The notes under the pieces were generated by a model, which worked only from the letters and a program-made list of their open reading frames with translations, was not told the origin of the DNA and ran no database searches. The position numbers were made by a program, and so were the translations under genes. Source: CAYGLF01 sp964350945 (GTDB lineage Bacteria > Chlamydiota > Chlamydiia > Chlamydiales > JAAZZY01). From it: a stretch of DNA of 64,000 nt. The stretch covers positions 1 to 64,000 of the forward strand of contig CAYGLF010000008.1 in the NCBI GenBank assembly GCA_964350945.1, in the 5' to 3' direction. Shown here piece by piece: positions 17,478-26,871 of the stretch (the stretch's first letter is position 1; every line of letters starts with the position of its first letter).

Positions 17478-18838
17478 TGATCCAGCATACCTTCGACTTT
17501 TCAATCCAACAATTTTGGAAACTAGCACACTTTTTTTCCTCGACCCCTAAAACTGTTTTATTATGGTCGGGAGATTCCACACAAGAGTCTCCCTCATCTC
17601 TTTTTTTATTTCCCTCCAGTGAAATCACCCTCCTGGCTAATGAACCTAACCCCTGGGATCTACTTAAAAAAAGCTTCCCTTCTCCAAATGATAACCCATA
17701 CCCTGAATGGGCAGGCTACTTAAGCTATGAGCTTTCAGCAACGAGTGATCTTGATGTCACTTTGCCTTCTTCCCCCTCTCCACTGCCTCTAGCCCAATTT
17801 TTTAAAGCCTCAGTAGTCTGCACTTATCAAAAGGGTAAACTTAATGTGCAGTGCCACACAAAAGAAGCTCGTCGATTACAAGGAAAAGCACTTTACTGGT
17901 TTTACCAATTTCAAAAGAGAGAGCTACTTGAATCTTTTTTATTTTCCCTGAAAGACTTTGAAAAACCTCCGCTTGTAGCGACAAACATAGAAGAAGAAGT
18001 TACGGCAGATGATTACCTAGAAAAAATTAGCGTTGTTAAGGAATACATCCTACAAGGGGAATGCTACCAGATTAATCTTTCTCGAAAAACGGTGATTGAG
18101 ACTCCCTCTAAACCGTTCGATCTATTTTATGCTCTCGTCCATAAAAACCCGACTCCCTTTTCGGCTTACTTATTTCTTGAAAAGCAAGCAATCATTTCCG
18201 CCTCTCCAGAACGTTTTTTAAAATATAAAGAAGGGAGACTAACCACTTGCCCGATTAAAGGAACTGCCCCTCGAGGGAAAACACCTGATGAAGATCTATC
18301 TCTCCAAAAAGCGCTTCTTGCCTCTTTAAAAGAAGATGCTGAACTGACAATGATCTGCGATTTGATGCGCAATGACCTGGGAAAAATCAGTCAGATAGGA
18401 TCGGTATCGTGCCCAAACCGTAAAAAGCTACTTTCTTTTTCTAATGTCTACCACCTAGAATCTACAGTTTGTAGCACCCCTTACCCTCAGCACGCCATTG
18501 ATTTAATTCGGGCATGCTTCCCGGCAGGGTCAATCACAGGCTGCCCAAAATTGCGCGCCCAGGAGATCATTGAGAAGCTCGAAAAACGGCCACGCCACAT
18601 CTACTGCGGCTCTATTGGTTACTTTACTGGAAACCATGAATTTGATTTCAATGTCGCTATTCGCACAGCTCTAATGAAAGATAATCTGCTAGAAGTCCAG
18701 CTAGGAGGTGCCATTACTCTAGATTCTGATCCCCTACAAGAATTTTTAGAGACGAGGCATAAAGGAAGCCCTTTTTTAGACTTGCTAACACCTAGTGCCC
18801 CACCTGCACCCCTTTTAAACGCACCTCTTGTGCGCTGA
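17477..18838 (+). CDS. pabB: Aminodeoxychorismate synthase component I
   Basis: The 453-residue enzyme of the chorismate-utilising family converts chorismate and ammonia to 4-amino-4-deoxychorismate, the precursor of p-aminobenzoate in folate synthesis. PIKGT carries the Lys that marks PabB, where anthranilate synthases have PIAGT. Other marks are GECYQINLSRK, MICDLMRNDLG and the ACFPAGSITGCPK loop. No glutamine amidotransferase (PabA) domain or gene is present here. The ATG at 17477 overlaps the yebC stop, so the gene is probably translated from the prfB operon message. Its last 47 bases overlap the convergent emrB end. Confidence 0.9.
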   Translation: MIQHTFDFSIQQFWKLAHFFSSTPKTVLLWSGDSTQESPSSLFLFPSSEITLLANEPNPWDLLKKSFPSPNDNPYPEWAGYLSYELSATSDLDVTLPSSPSPLPLAQFFKASVVCTYQKGKLNVQCHTKEARRLQGKALYWFYQFQKRELLESFLFSLKDFEKPPLVATNIEEEVTADDYLEKISVVKEYILQGECYQINLSRKTVIETPSKPFDLFYALVHKNPTPFSAYLFLEKQAIISASPERFLKYKEGRLTTCPIKGTAPRGKTPDEDLSLQKALLASLKEDAELTMICDLMRNDLGKISQIGSVSCPNRKKLLSFSNVYHLESTVCSTPYPQHAIDLIRACFPAGSITGCPKLRAQEIIEKLEKRPRHIYCGSIGYFTGNHEFDFNVAIRTALMKDNLLEVQLGGAITLDSDPLQEFLETRHKGSPFLDLLTPSAPPAPLLNAPLVR

Positions 18839-20336
18839 CATTGACCAACTGCAGTAAAAAAAAGAGGAGAATTAAAACCATGGCACTCAGCAGCATCACT
18901 TCATTTGTTGCAATCATGTAAGCTTGCTGCTCAACAAGCTGATTGAGGTGCTCTAAGCTCAATGCTCCCTTGGGAGGCATTTTTTGCATAACAGCCCTTT
19001 TAAAAGAGGCCAACCGTTCACTATAGGGAGTTAATAACGACACCAGCCGCTCATGGTGCATGGTCGCTCGATTCGTCCACACCGTCGTATATAAAGAAGT
19101 CCCCACTCCGCTCATGAAAATCCTAAAAAACTGCAAGATCCCGGAAGCTCTTGCTATTTTTTCCACAGGCACCTGTGTTAAAGAAAGTGAGATAATCGGT
19201 GCAATGTAAGGGGCGAGGCCAAACCCTAAGTAAAAGCGCGACCAGGCAACCGTTTTGAAATCAACGAGCGTATTTAAGGTGCTAAAATAGTAAAAGGCAA
19301 TTGCCATCAGTATAAAGCTGATACCAACCAGTAATTTAAGGCGACCTGTCCCCATTAAACGGCCTACTAATGGCGCTGTCAAAAAGGGAATAATTCCCAT
19401 AGTCGCTAGTGCAGCTCCTGCTTTAAATGGGGTATACCCCATAAAAGTTTCTAGCCACAGTGGAGTGATGACAATGGGAGAAAAAAATACCATGAACGAG
19501 AGGCCACAGATGAATGTTCCTAGAGCAAAAGATCTAATTTTTAGTAATCTAATATCTATTAAGGGATCTGGGTGATTCCATTCATAGATTATCAAGGCCA
19601 CAATGCATACAAATGAAAGAACCGCTAGCGTGCGAATGACCGGTGAATTTAACCAGTCTAATTGCTGCCCTTTATCTAGCAAAATTTGCAGTGAGGTAAT
19701 GCCGATGACTAAAAAGAATAAACCCAAAACATCTAGTTTCTTTTCCGATGTGGGGAGTAGATATTTACTCATAAACACTTTTATAATGGACGCTGAAAAA
19801 ATGGCTACAGGTATATTGATATAAAAAATCCAGCGCCAACTAAAGCTTTGAGTGATCCACCCTCCTAAGATGGGGCCCGCAATAGGCCCGACCAGAGCAA
19901 CCATTGCCCACAGGGCAAGTGCCATCTGCTTTTTCCCTTTGGGGAAAATATCAACTAACAGCACTTGGCTGACAGGGATTAAAGGCCCAGCAACTGTCCC
20001 TTGGACAAAACGGCTGATGCAAATCATTGGAAAGGTCGTTGCAAATCCACAAAACCAAGAAGCAATTCCAAATAAAATACTAGAATATAGAATCAGCCTT
20101 ACAGGGCCTATTTTTTCACTAAGCCACCCTGAGATAGGCAGCACAATGGCGTTGCCGACCATATAAAGAGTGATCACCCAAGTACCCACATTATCACTCA
20201 CACCTAAGCTGCCTGCAATGTGGGGAATTGAAACGTTGGCAATCGAAAAGTCCAAAACTTCCATGAAGGTGCAAAGTGCTAAAGCAACTGCAACTAATAT
20301 AAAAGGGAGACCTTTAATTTCGTATTTCGTTTCCAT
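18792..20336 (-). CDS. emrB: EmrB/QacA-type MFS multidrug exporter (DHA2)
   Basis: The 514-residue inner-membrane protein has about 14 hydrophobic segments, as expected for the DHA2 drug:H+ antiporters. Motif A reads SGWLSEKIGPVRLIL, and motif C is visible in GPIAGPILGGWIT. The loop between TM13 and TM14 is typical of EmrB. The ATG at 20336 is used; a TTG at 20345 is possible. Its 5' end overlaps emrA, which with the outer-membrane factor completes a tripartite pump across both membranes. Which drugs or lipids it exports cannot be read. Confidence 0.9.
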   Translation of the reverse strand: METKYEIKGLPFILVAVALALCTFMEVLDFSIANVSIPHIAGSLGVSDNVGTWVITLYMVGNAIVLPISGWLSEKIGPVRLILYSSILFGIASWFCGFATTFPMICISRFVQGTVAGPLIPVSQVLLVDIFPKGKKQMALALWAMVALVGPIAGPILGGWITQSFSWRWIFYINIPVAIFSASIIKVFMSKYLLPTSEKKLDVLGLFFLVIGITSLQILLDKGQQLDWLNSPVIRTLAVLSFVCIVALIIYEWNHPDPLIDIRLLKIRSFALGTFICGLSFMVFFSPIVITPLWLETFMGYTPFKAGAALATMGIIPFLTAPLVGRLMGTGRLKLLVGISFILMAIAFYYFSTLNTLVDFKTVAWSRFYLGFGLAPYIAPIISLSLTQVPVEKIARASGILQFFRIFMSGVGTSLYTTVWTNRATMHHERLVSLLTPYSERLASFKRAVMQKMPPKGALSLEHLNQLVEQQAYMIATNEVMLLSAMVLILLFFLLQLVNVSAQEVRLKGVQVGH

Positions 20337-21480
20337 CTCTTCCAATCAAGTTCTGACGAATAATTTGCTCGATTATTTCTTGAACGCCTTTTAATTGGTC
20401 GTCATAGATATCTGTTTGGTACAACGGTTTGGCTGGTTCATGTTTTGAAAGGATTTCACCTGACAAATCACGAATGTCTACAGACACTTTTGCTGAAAGA
20501 CCCAAACGGAGAGGATATTGCGTAAGCTCTTTTGGATCTAAACGAATCCTAACAGGGACTCGCTGTATAATTTTAATCCAATTTCCTGTTGCGTTCTGTG
20601 GGGGTAACAGAGAAAAAACACTGCCTGTTCCTGGAGATATTCCCATCACATATCCGTCAAATACTGCGTGTCCCTTATACATATCTGTTTTAACTTCGAC
20701 TCTCTGCCCCACACGGATACTTGCAAGCTTGCTCTCTTTAAAATTAGCATTCACCCACAAACCATTAAGAGGAACAATGGCTAAAAGAGGCTGTCCAGCA
20801 TCGACGGTTTCACCGACCTGTGCAGATTTTTTAGCTATAAAGCCATCTGCAGGAGCTCTAATCTTTGTATTGCATAAATCAACCCACGCTAATTTAACAG
20901 CATCTATAGCCTCTAAAACGAGAGGATGCGTCAAAATAGTGACATTATAGGTCTGGGCTTTTGAGATATTCAACGATTCCTCTAAGCGAGTTACCTCTGC
21001 TTGACCTGCCAGTAGATTAGTATAAGACTGCTCATATTCTTCACGAGCAACCCCGCCAATTTCTACAAGTGCCTTGCGATGCTCATAATTCAGTAAAGCT
21101 TGCGCATTCAAAATTTCCTGAACCGCTAGCTGTGCTTCAATTTCTTTTTCTTGGTCAAATATTTGTTGAACCTGCCTCAAAGTGTTGGCAAGAGACGCTT
21201 TACTTTTTTCAAATCGAAGATAGTAATTGGTGGGATCTAGCGTTGCTAAAACTTGTCCTCGGACCACACAAGCTGTGTCATTGACAGCCATAGTTCGAAC
21301 AGCACCGGAGAGTCTTGAAGAGACCTCAATGATATTCCCTTCAACATAAGCATCTGTGGTATGTACGCTGTAGCGCCCCCATTTCATCCAGTACCCTGTC
21401 ACCAGAAGTGCACAGAAAACTACCACCGCAAAAAAGATCCATAGAGACCCTCTTTTATTTTTCTTAGGCTCTTTAGTCAT
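20314..21480 (-). CDS. emrA: EmrA/HlyD-type periplasmic adaptor
   Basis: The 388-residue membrane-fusion protein has one TM helix near the N-terminus (residues about 12-32), then a biotinyl-lipoyl-like half (YVEGNIIEVSSRLSGAV), a long alpha-hairpin (about 90-200), and the second lipoyl half with TKIRAPADGFIAKK. The beta-barrel domain follows (VNANFKESKLASIRVGQRV). It links the EmrB exporter to the outer-membrane factor encoded just upstream. Its ATG overlaps the end of that gene by 8 bases. Confidence 0.93.
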   Translation of the reverse strand: MTKEPKKNKRGSLWIFFAVVVFCALLVTGYWMKWGRYSVHTTDAYVEGNIIEVSSRLSGAVRTMAVNDTACVVRGQVLATLDPTNYYLRFEKSKASLANTLRQVQQIFDQEKEIEAQLAVQEILNAQALLNYEHRKALVEIGGVAREEYEQSYTNLLAGQAEVTRLEESLNISKAQTYNVTILTHPLVLEAIDAVKLAWVDLCNTKIRAPADGFIAKKSAQVGETVDAGQPLLAIVPLNGLWVNANFKESKLASIRVGQRVEVKTDMYKGHAVFDGYVMGISPGTGSVFSLLPPQNATGNWIKIIQRVPVRIRLDPKELTQYPLRLGLSAKVSVDIRDLSGEILSKHEPAKPLYQTDIYDDQLKGVQEIIEQIIRQNLIGRDGNEIRN

Positions 21481-22984
21481 GGTGCTCCAGCTCCTCTAAA
21501 GCATCTTCTGCCTCTGGGTTGACATAGCCACCCCCCAGTGATTTGATCAAACTCAAAGCGGAAAGTCGATGCATTTTTCCAAGCTCTTGAAGTTGCAATT
21601 CATCTTGCAAACAACTCAAGTGTGTTTTCAATACCTCATGCAAACTATTTAGTCCAACTTCATATCGCTGTTTAGCAAGTTCAGTAAGATCCCTATTTTT
21701 TTGCATGATTTCCTCTTGGTCTGCTATTTTTTGACTTGAAACTCTAAAGGTGAGGATGCTGTCAACCACCTCTTGAGCAGCCTTTAATAACGTTTGGTTA
21801 TAATCATAGACCGAGAGGTTGTAGCGCCGAACATTGTAATTCAGCTGTGAACGCAGCTGAAGGCCTTTAAAAATAGGCAAAGAAAGACCCGGTAAAATAG
21901 AAGAAAACCACCCTCTGGGCTCAACTAGATTCTCCCATTTTAAATCTAAATAACCCGAAAAGCTCCCCAAGTCGATAGAAGGCATAAAGGCGACCTGTGC
22001 TGATTTAACACGCTTTGAACACGCTTTGACTTTCCATATTTTGGCTACCACGTCCGCTCTTCGCATCAAAAAATTTAAGGGGACTTTTTTAGGAAAAGGA
22101 AAAACAAATCCAAAACTGGTTTCAGGAGCTTGCAAAGACAAAGGAGCCCCCGCAGAGAGGCCCAAGAGTGTCTGCAACTGACTGATTGATAACGCAATCT
22201 GCTCTGAGGTTACTGCCAGCTCTTTGGTTTGATTGAGGATCTGTTTTTGCTGCTCTAAAACAGTTCGATCATCAACCAGCCCTTGGCTCATTTGCCCTTC
22301 AAAAAGTGCTAGCAGCTTTTGGTGATCCTCTAAAAGTAACTCTTGAATATTTTGGATCGCAAGGCTTTGCTGCCAATTAAAATATGCTTGAGCAATTTGG
22401 GTGCTTAACAAAAGGCGACACTGACATGCTTCAGCAGCTTGCATACTCACTTCACTAACGGCTGCTTTATAAAGGTTTCTCTGCTTGCCAAATAAATCAA
22501 GCCGCCATTTGAAGTTGAGAAAAAAAGACAGAAAATTAATCCACTTAGGAATGACCTCATTGGGAAGCTGTGGAACGGAGGGACCAACTTTACGATCGTG
22601 CCAGGAAAAGCCTGCAAGAAGCTCTTGAAAATCTAAATCCACAGAGGGAAGCAAGGGGGCAAAGGTTTGGCGAGCCCCCTCATGGGCCATATAAACCCTT
22701 TCTTGAGCGATCAATAATGAAGGACTTTTTTCAAAGGCTTGTTCAATCAAGGTGGTCAGCTGCTGATCTTGAAAAAGCTCCCACCAGTTTTCATCAATCC
22801 AACTTGCCGCGATAAAGGTATTCTCTTCAAAAGCGTGGTCTATTACTGGCCCCATCTCAAGCGAAGCTGTAGGAGTCATTGCTTTTTCTTGAAAGTAACA
22901 CCCTCCCATCACCATTGCTATAATGGCAACGCAGAGGGTCAACCCCCATGGCCGATGCCTATAAAAAAAGGGAAAAATCCCCAT
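21473..22984 (-). CDS. Outer-membrane efflux lipoprotein (NodT/TolC family)
   Basis: The 503-residue protein has a lipoprotein signal ending in MGGC (Cys29) and two OEP repeats rich in long amphipathic helices. Marks include the repeat segment STQIAQAYFNW and the later RYEVGLNSLHEVL. NodT-type outer-membrane factors form trimeric channels for RND or EmrAB pumps. It is the first gene of the three-gene efflux operon and has a strong AAGGAGG site before ATG 22984. Confidence 0.92.
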   Translation of the reverse strand: MGIFPFFYRHRPWGLTLCVAIIAMVMGGCYFQEKAMTPTASLEMGPVIDHAFEENTFIAASWIDENWWELFQDQQLTTLIEQAFEKSPSLLIAQERVYMAHEGARQTFAPLLPSVDLDFQELLAGFSWHDRKVGPSVPQLPNEVIPKWINFLSFFLNFKWRLDLFGKQRNLYKAAVSEVSMQAAEACQCRLLLSTQIAQAYFNWQQSLAIQNIQELLLEDHQKLLALFEGQMSQGLVDDRTVLEQQKQILNQTKELAVTSEQIALSISQLQTLLGLSAGAPLSLQAPETSFGFVFPFPKKVPLNFLMRRADVVAKIWKVKACSKRVKSAQVAFMPSIDLGSFSGYLDLKWENLVEPRGWFSSILPGLSLPIFKGLQLRSQLNYNVRRYNLSVYDYNQTLLKAAQEVVDSILTFRVSSQKIADQEEIMQKNRDLTELAKQRYEVGLNSLHEVLKTHLSCLQDELQLQELGKMHRLSALSLIKSLGGGYVNPEAEDALEELEHHD

Positions 22985-23015
22985 CTTGTAGCCTCCTTAT
23001 CAGTTATGGGGATAT

Positions 23016-23060
23016 AGCTGTTTATTAATAAGTTGAAAAGCTGTTTTTAAAAAACAGCTT
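23016..23060. promoter_or_regulatory. Candidate operator cluster between efflux operon and pabC
   Basis: AGCTGTTT occurs at 23016-23023 and again at 23039-23046 (23 bases apart, about two helical turns), with the inverse AAACAGCT at 23052-23059. The right pair forms a near-perfect palindrome from 23038 to 23060. It lies between divergent genes, 32-76 bases upstream of the efflux start, where a repressor or activator could act. No regulator gene is adjacent. Confidence 0.35.
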
Positions 23061-23136
23061 AAATTATAATATCTGTGGTTGATAATATAATTAAAAAGTT
23101 AAAAATTACTTAATTAATAAAATAAATTCTGAGAAA

Positions 23137-23853
23137 ATGTCACAGCCTCTTAAAATTTTCACAACTCTTAAAGTGCGCAATCAAACACCCATAGCGCTAA
23201 TGTCTCACCTAGAAAAATTATCTTTTGCTGCTCAAAAAATTTTTGGCTACCCCCTAGACCTCTCCCCTCAACGTGTGCTAGATGCCCTTAAGGATCCTCT
23301 ATACAAAACGGGTGTGTGGCGCCTAAATATTATTGTAAGCAGCTCGGTTTCATTGAAAATCACCCCCTACCAAGAATCTGATTCCCAAGAAATAACATTA
23401 AAAACTTTCCAAAATAGATACCAAGAACCTTTTGCATTTGTTAAAAAGCTCCCTTTTAAGCGGCATCTTTTCTTAAAACAGGCAAGGCTACTGGGCTATG
23501 ATGATTATATATTTCTAAGCCAAGAGGGCGAATTTTTAGAAACGAGTGTCAGCAACCTTTTTTGGATAAAGGGCAACACACTCTATACCCCCTGCCCCTC
23601 ACTCTCCTTATACTCAGGGTGTACACTTAGTCACATCATCATTGCTGCTCAAAATCTAGGACTAGAAATTAAAAAAGTGAAAGAAAAAAGGCTAGAAAAG
23701 CTTTTACAAAGCTTTGTATTTATCTGTAATTCTATGAAAGATTTTCAAGCGGTAAGCTCTATAGACGAGCACCTTTTAAAAATAGATCCAAATCTTATGG
23801 TGAAACTGCAGAAGAGCTACGAGCTTGTAGTGGAAGAAGCAACTGCTCTTTAA
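23137..23853 (+). CDS. pabC: Class IV aminotransferase-fold enzyme, probable aminodeoxychorismate lyase
   Basis: The 238-residue protein is PLP-dependent fold IV. GEFLETSVSNLFWIKGNTLYTP is the family signature around the cofactor phosphate site (split here: GEFLETSVSN and LFWIKGN). A Lys in PFKRHLFLKQ is the probable Schiff-base residue, though the alignment is one residue uncertain. With PabB encoded 4.3 kb away, the likely reaction is release of pyruvate from aminodeoxychorismate to give p-aminobenzoate. Branched-chain or D-amino-acid aminotransferases share the fold. The last 59 bases overlap the convergent end of proS. Confidence 0.75.
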   Translation: MSQPLKIFTTLKVRNQTPIALMSHLEKLSFAAQKIFGYPLDLSPQRVLDALKDPLYKTGVWRLNIIVSSSVSLKITPYQESDSQEITLKTFQNRYQEPFAFVKKLPFKRHLFLKQARLLGYDDYIFLSQEGEFLETSVSNLFWIKGNTLYTPCPSLSLYSGCTLSHIIIAAQNLGLEIKKVKEKRLEKLLQSFVFICNSMKDFQAVSSIDEHLLKIDPNLMVKLQKSYELVVEEATAL

Positions 23854-25540
23854 GCCACGCGTCTATTTTATGAAGTGGTAGACTTATTTTTTCACCTCCA
23901 CGCGGCTCTACCTCAATCATCTGATCCTCTAAAAATTGCTTCCCAACAATCCATTTAAAAGGGATTCCAATCAAGTCGCTGTCGCGCAATTTATAGCCGA
24001 GTCGCTCTCTGCGATCATCAAAAAGAACTTCAATTCCCTTCTCTAAAAGAGTCGAATAGACTTTTTCAACTGCCATTTTCTGCTCATCATCTTTAATATT
24101 CACTGGCGTTAAAAAAATGTGATATGGAGCTATAGCTAGTGGCCATACAATTCCCACCTCATCGCATTTCTGCTCAACAGCTCCCTGAATACAACGTCCA
24201 ACACCCATGCCATAACAACCCATTAAAAATGGTTTGCTAGCCCCTGCCTCATCTTGGTAAAAAGCTTCTAGATGGTTAGAATATTTATCTCCAAGGTTGA
24301 AAATATGCCCCACTTCAATCCCACGCTTTTCAGAATAAACTTCTCCGTTTAATGGACATATATCTCCCTGAACGGCTTGAGCAAAGTCTGCAAATTCAAA
24401 AGTTTTACAATCGCGCTTCCAGTCTACATTTTTGTAATGTGTATCTTTACGGTTGGCTCCACACATAAAAGCATTCATCTCTTTGCAGGTATTGTCTGCA
24501 ATAAAATCAAGAGGACACTCAACGGGCCCTATAAATCCTATTTCTAGGTGAAGCTCTTTGTTGAGTTCTTCGTCGGTCGCAAGACGAACTTCTAAAGCAT
24601 TGAAATGATTTTCAAGTTTGATCTCATTAATATCTCGATCCGAACGGATTCCAACTGCAACAAATTCAGTGCGATCGCTATACGTGAGTTTATAGACAAG
24701 TGTCTTGAGCATCATCTCTTTGGGCTGCTTAACAAATTCCACTTGCTGTTGAATCGTTTTAATACCTGGAGTTGAAAACTCTTCAAGAGGTAGTTTGCCC
24801 TCAGGATATTTAAATGAGGTAGGCTTACAGGGAGCTTTTTCGCTGTTAAATGCTAAGTCTCCGGCTATTAAAAGGGTGTCTTCCCCGATATCTGCCAGCA
24901 GCTGAAATTCCTCCGATTTGCCACTTCCAATTTTTCCAGAATCTGCTTGGACAATCACATAGTCTAAATCCAAGCGCTTCAAAATATGCTGGTAAGCACG
25001 TCGCATTTTTTGATATTCATGTTCCATTTGCTCCGTATTCGAGCAAAAGCTGTAGGCATCTTTCATCACAAATTCTTTGGCACGCATCAAACCAAAGCGA
25101 GGGCGAATTTCATCACGAAATTTATTGGAAATTTGAAATAGATTAACTGGAAGCATCTTGTAACTGGTAATCCAGTTTTTAACAAGATGGGTGATTGCCT
25201 CCTCGTGAGTGGGAGCTAAACATCCCTCATTGTGATCCCGATCCTGTACGATATACATGAGCTTTTCAGCTTTGTAAGCTTCCCATCTTCCGGAAGCTTC
25301 CCAGATACTTTTAGAGTGCATCTGCGGTAAAATAACTTCCTGAGAGCCTTCTTTTTGCATTTCCTGACGAATGACTTCTTTCATCTTCGAAAAAACGCGC
25401 ATCATGAGAGGAGTAAATGTAAAGTGTCCTCGATGAAGTCTTTTGATATAACCTGCTTGCTCTAAAAGCTGATGGGAGGGAATATCGGCATCATGAGGGG
25501 CTTGCTTAAAAGTCTTGAAAAAAAGATGTGAAAGGCGCAT
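23795..25540 (-). CDS. proS: Prolyl-tRNA synthetase
   Basis: The 581-residue class II synthetase charges tRNA-Pro. It is the bacterial type with an editing insertion: motif 1 region near residue 60, LAPTHEEAITH, motif 2 as FRDEIRPRFGLMRAKEFVMK, a YbaK-like insertion at about 225-400, motif 3 as GCYGMGVGRCIQG, and a C-terminal anticodon-binding domain. Length is normal. The ATG at 25540 is followed by the conserved start of the family (MRLSHLFF). Confidence 0.97.
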   Translation of the reverse strand: MRLSHLFFKTFKQAPHDADIPSHQLLEQAGYIKRLHRGHFTFTPLMMRVFSKMKEVIRQEMQKEGSQEVILPQMHSKSIWEASGRWEAYKAEKLMYIVQDRDHNEGCLAPTHEEAITHLVKNWITSYKMLPVNLFQISNKFRDEIRPRFGLMRAKEFVMKDAYSFCSNTEQMEHEYQKMRRAYQHILKRLDLDYVIVQADSGKIGSGKSEEFQLLADIGEDTLLIAGDLAFNSEKAPCKPTSFKYPEGKLPLEEFSTPGIKTIQQQVEFVKQPKEMMLKTLVYKLTYSDRTEFVAVGIRSDRDINEIKLENHFNALEVRLATDEELNKELHLEIGFIGPVECPLDFIADNTCKEMNAFMCGANRKDTHYKNVDWKRDCKTFEFADFAQAVQGDICPLNGEVYSEKRGIEVGHIFNLGDKYSNHLEAFYQDEAGASKPFLMGCYGMGVGRCIQGAVEQKCDEVGIVWPLAIAPYHIFLTPVNIKDDEQKMAVEKVYSTLLEKGIEVLFDDRRERLGYKLRDSDLIGIPFKWIVGKQFLEDQMIEVEPRGGEKISLPLHKIDAWLKEQLLLPLQARSSSAVSP

Positions 25541-25571
25541 AAGTATATTTTTTTTAACCGCATGTTATCAA

Positions 25572-26858
25572 ATGTCGCGCCTCTTTTCAATCTCAATTAT
25601 CTTTTTATGGATCTTTAATATTTTTCTGCCAGCTACTGTTTATGCAAAAAACTTATTTGAAGACGCTTCTGACTTTGAAATGCATCAATATACTTGGTCC
25701 AAAGAGCAAGTTGAAGAAAAAATTCAGACGATGCTTCAAAAAGATCCACAGATTGAAAATTGGTACCAGCTGGATACTAAGGGACTTTATATTTTTGCAA
25801 ACCCTGAGGACAAGCTAAATAACCTGCCAGAATTTACTCTTTATTTTGGAGATAAAAAACCTCTTTTAACCGCCTTACCTGCTTTTGATAACCCTCACTT
25901 ACCACTCAAAGGGCTACGTGTTGCCATAGACCCAGGACATATGGGTGGGCAATATGCAAAAATTGAAGAGAAATACATCGACTTAGACCTCCCCCACAAA
26001 AACAATGAAAACCTTTCATTTGATGAGGGAACTTTAACAGTAACCACAGCCAAGCTCTTAGCTCAAAAGCTTGAAGCCATGGGCGCAAAAGTTTTTTTAA
26101 CTAAAAGCTCTCCCGGAGAAGCAGCCTATCCCCTCTCTTTTCAACAGTGGGTAGAAAAAGATTTTGCACAGGCTGTAGAAAATATGGTTGCTCTGAGAAC
26201 AGACCCTTTGATCCAGCAACAAGAAAGGGAGTGGTGGCAAGAGAGGGCAACCGCTACAGAAATCTTTAAATCTACCTATAATTTTTTGGATCTTAATAGA
26301 AGAGCTGAGCTAATCAATGCTTTCAATCCCCACCTGACCGTTAGCTGTCACTATAACTTAGGAGGCATCTACGATCGTGATGGGAAAACACCTGGCACAC
26401 AAACAGACTACACCCTTTTCTTTGTCCCTGGAGCATTTAAGCGCGGCAGTATGAAAGATGAGGCGTACCGCAACTCTTCATTAAAAAATGCACGCTCTCG
26501 CTATGAATTTGTCCGTCTTTTAGTCACCGATGACATTGAGAAATCCATTGACCTTGCTCAAATTGCCCGTAAACACACACAAAACACCCTCCGACTCCCA
26601 ATGGGCGATGATTGTAGCTATTTAAACGTTCTTTGCTTGAAGGCGCAATCGGGTATTTACCACCGCAATCTAACCCTCCTCCGACTTGTTCATGGCCCTG
26701 TTTTATATGCAGAGCCCCTTTGCCAAGACAACTTTGAAAATGCTCAAAAATTTGCCCACAATCCCTTAGAAATTATTGATCCAATTGTTAGAGTCTACTT
26801 AAGATCGATTACCGACTGGGCACACAAACATCAAAAAAACGTTTCTCGAAAAAATTAA
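25572..26858 (+). CDS. N-acetylmuramoyl-L-alanine amidase (Amidase_3)
   Basis: The 428-residue protein starts at ATG 25572, which opens a signal peptide cut after VYA; the frame is open further upstream into proS. The catalytic domain starts near residue 110: RVAIDPGHMGG gives the first zinc His, FDEGTLTV the zinc Glu, TVSCHYN the second His, and GPVLYAEPL the catalytic Glu. These enzymes cut the bond between muramic acid and the stem peptide. The domain contains an unusual insertion (about 200-260) with Trp/Glu-rich helices. Chlamydiae need amidases for septal peptidoglycan turnover, which fits. Confidence 0.88.
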   Translation: MSRLFSISIIFLWIFNIFLPATVYAKNLFEDASDFEMHQYTWSKEQVEEKIQTMLQKDPQIENWYQLDTKGLYIFANPEDKLNNLPEFTLYFGDKKPLLTALPAFDNPHLPLKGLRVAIDPGHMGGQYAKIEEKYIDLDLPHKNNENLSFDEGTLTVTTAKLLAQKLEAMGAKVFLTKSSPGEAAYPLSFQQWVEKDFAQAVENMVALRTDPLIQQQEREWWQERATATEIFKSTYNFLDLNRRAELINAFNPHLTVSCHYNLGGIYDRDGKTPGTQTDYTLFFVPGAFKRGSMKDEAYRNSSLKNARSRYEFVRLLVTDDIEKSIDLAQIARKHTQNTLRLPMGDDCSYLNVLCLKAQSGIYHRNLTLLRLVHGPVLYAEPLCQDNFENAQKFAHNPLEIIDPIVRVYLRSITDWAHKHQKNVSRKN

Positions 26859-26871
26859 TACAGGACACCTT

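Noticed and set aside
17477..18838. Anthranilate synthase TrpE
   Set aside because: The PIKGT motif is that of PabB, and no trp genes are nearby.
20429..20950. Open frame of 173 codons on the plus strand
   Set aside because: It is antisense to emrA, with no ribosome-binding site and no family resemblance.
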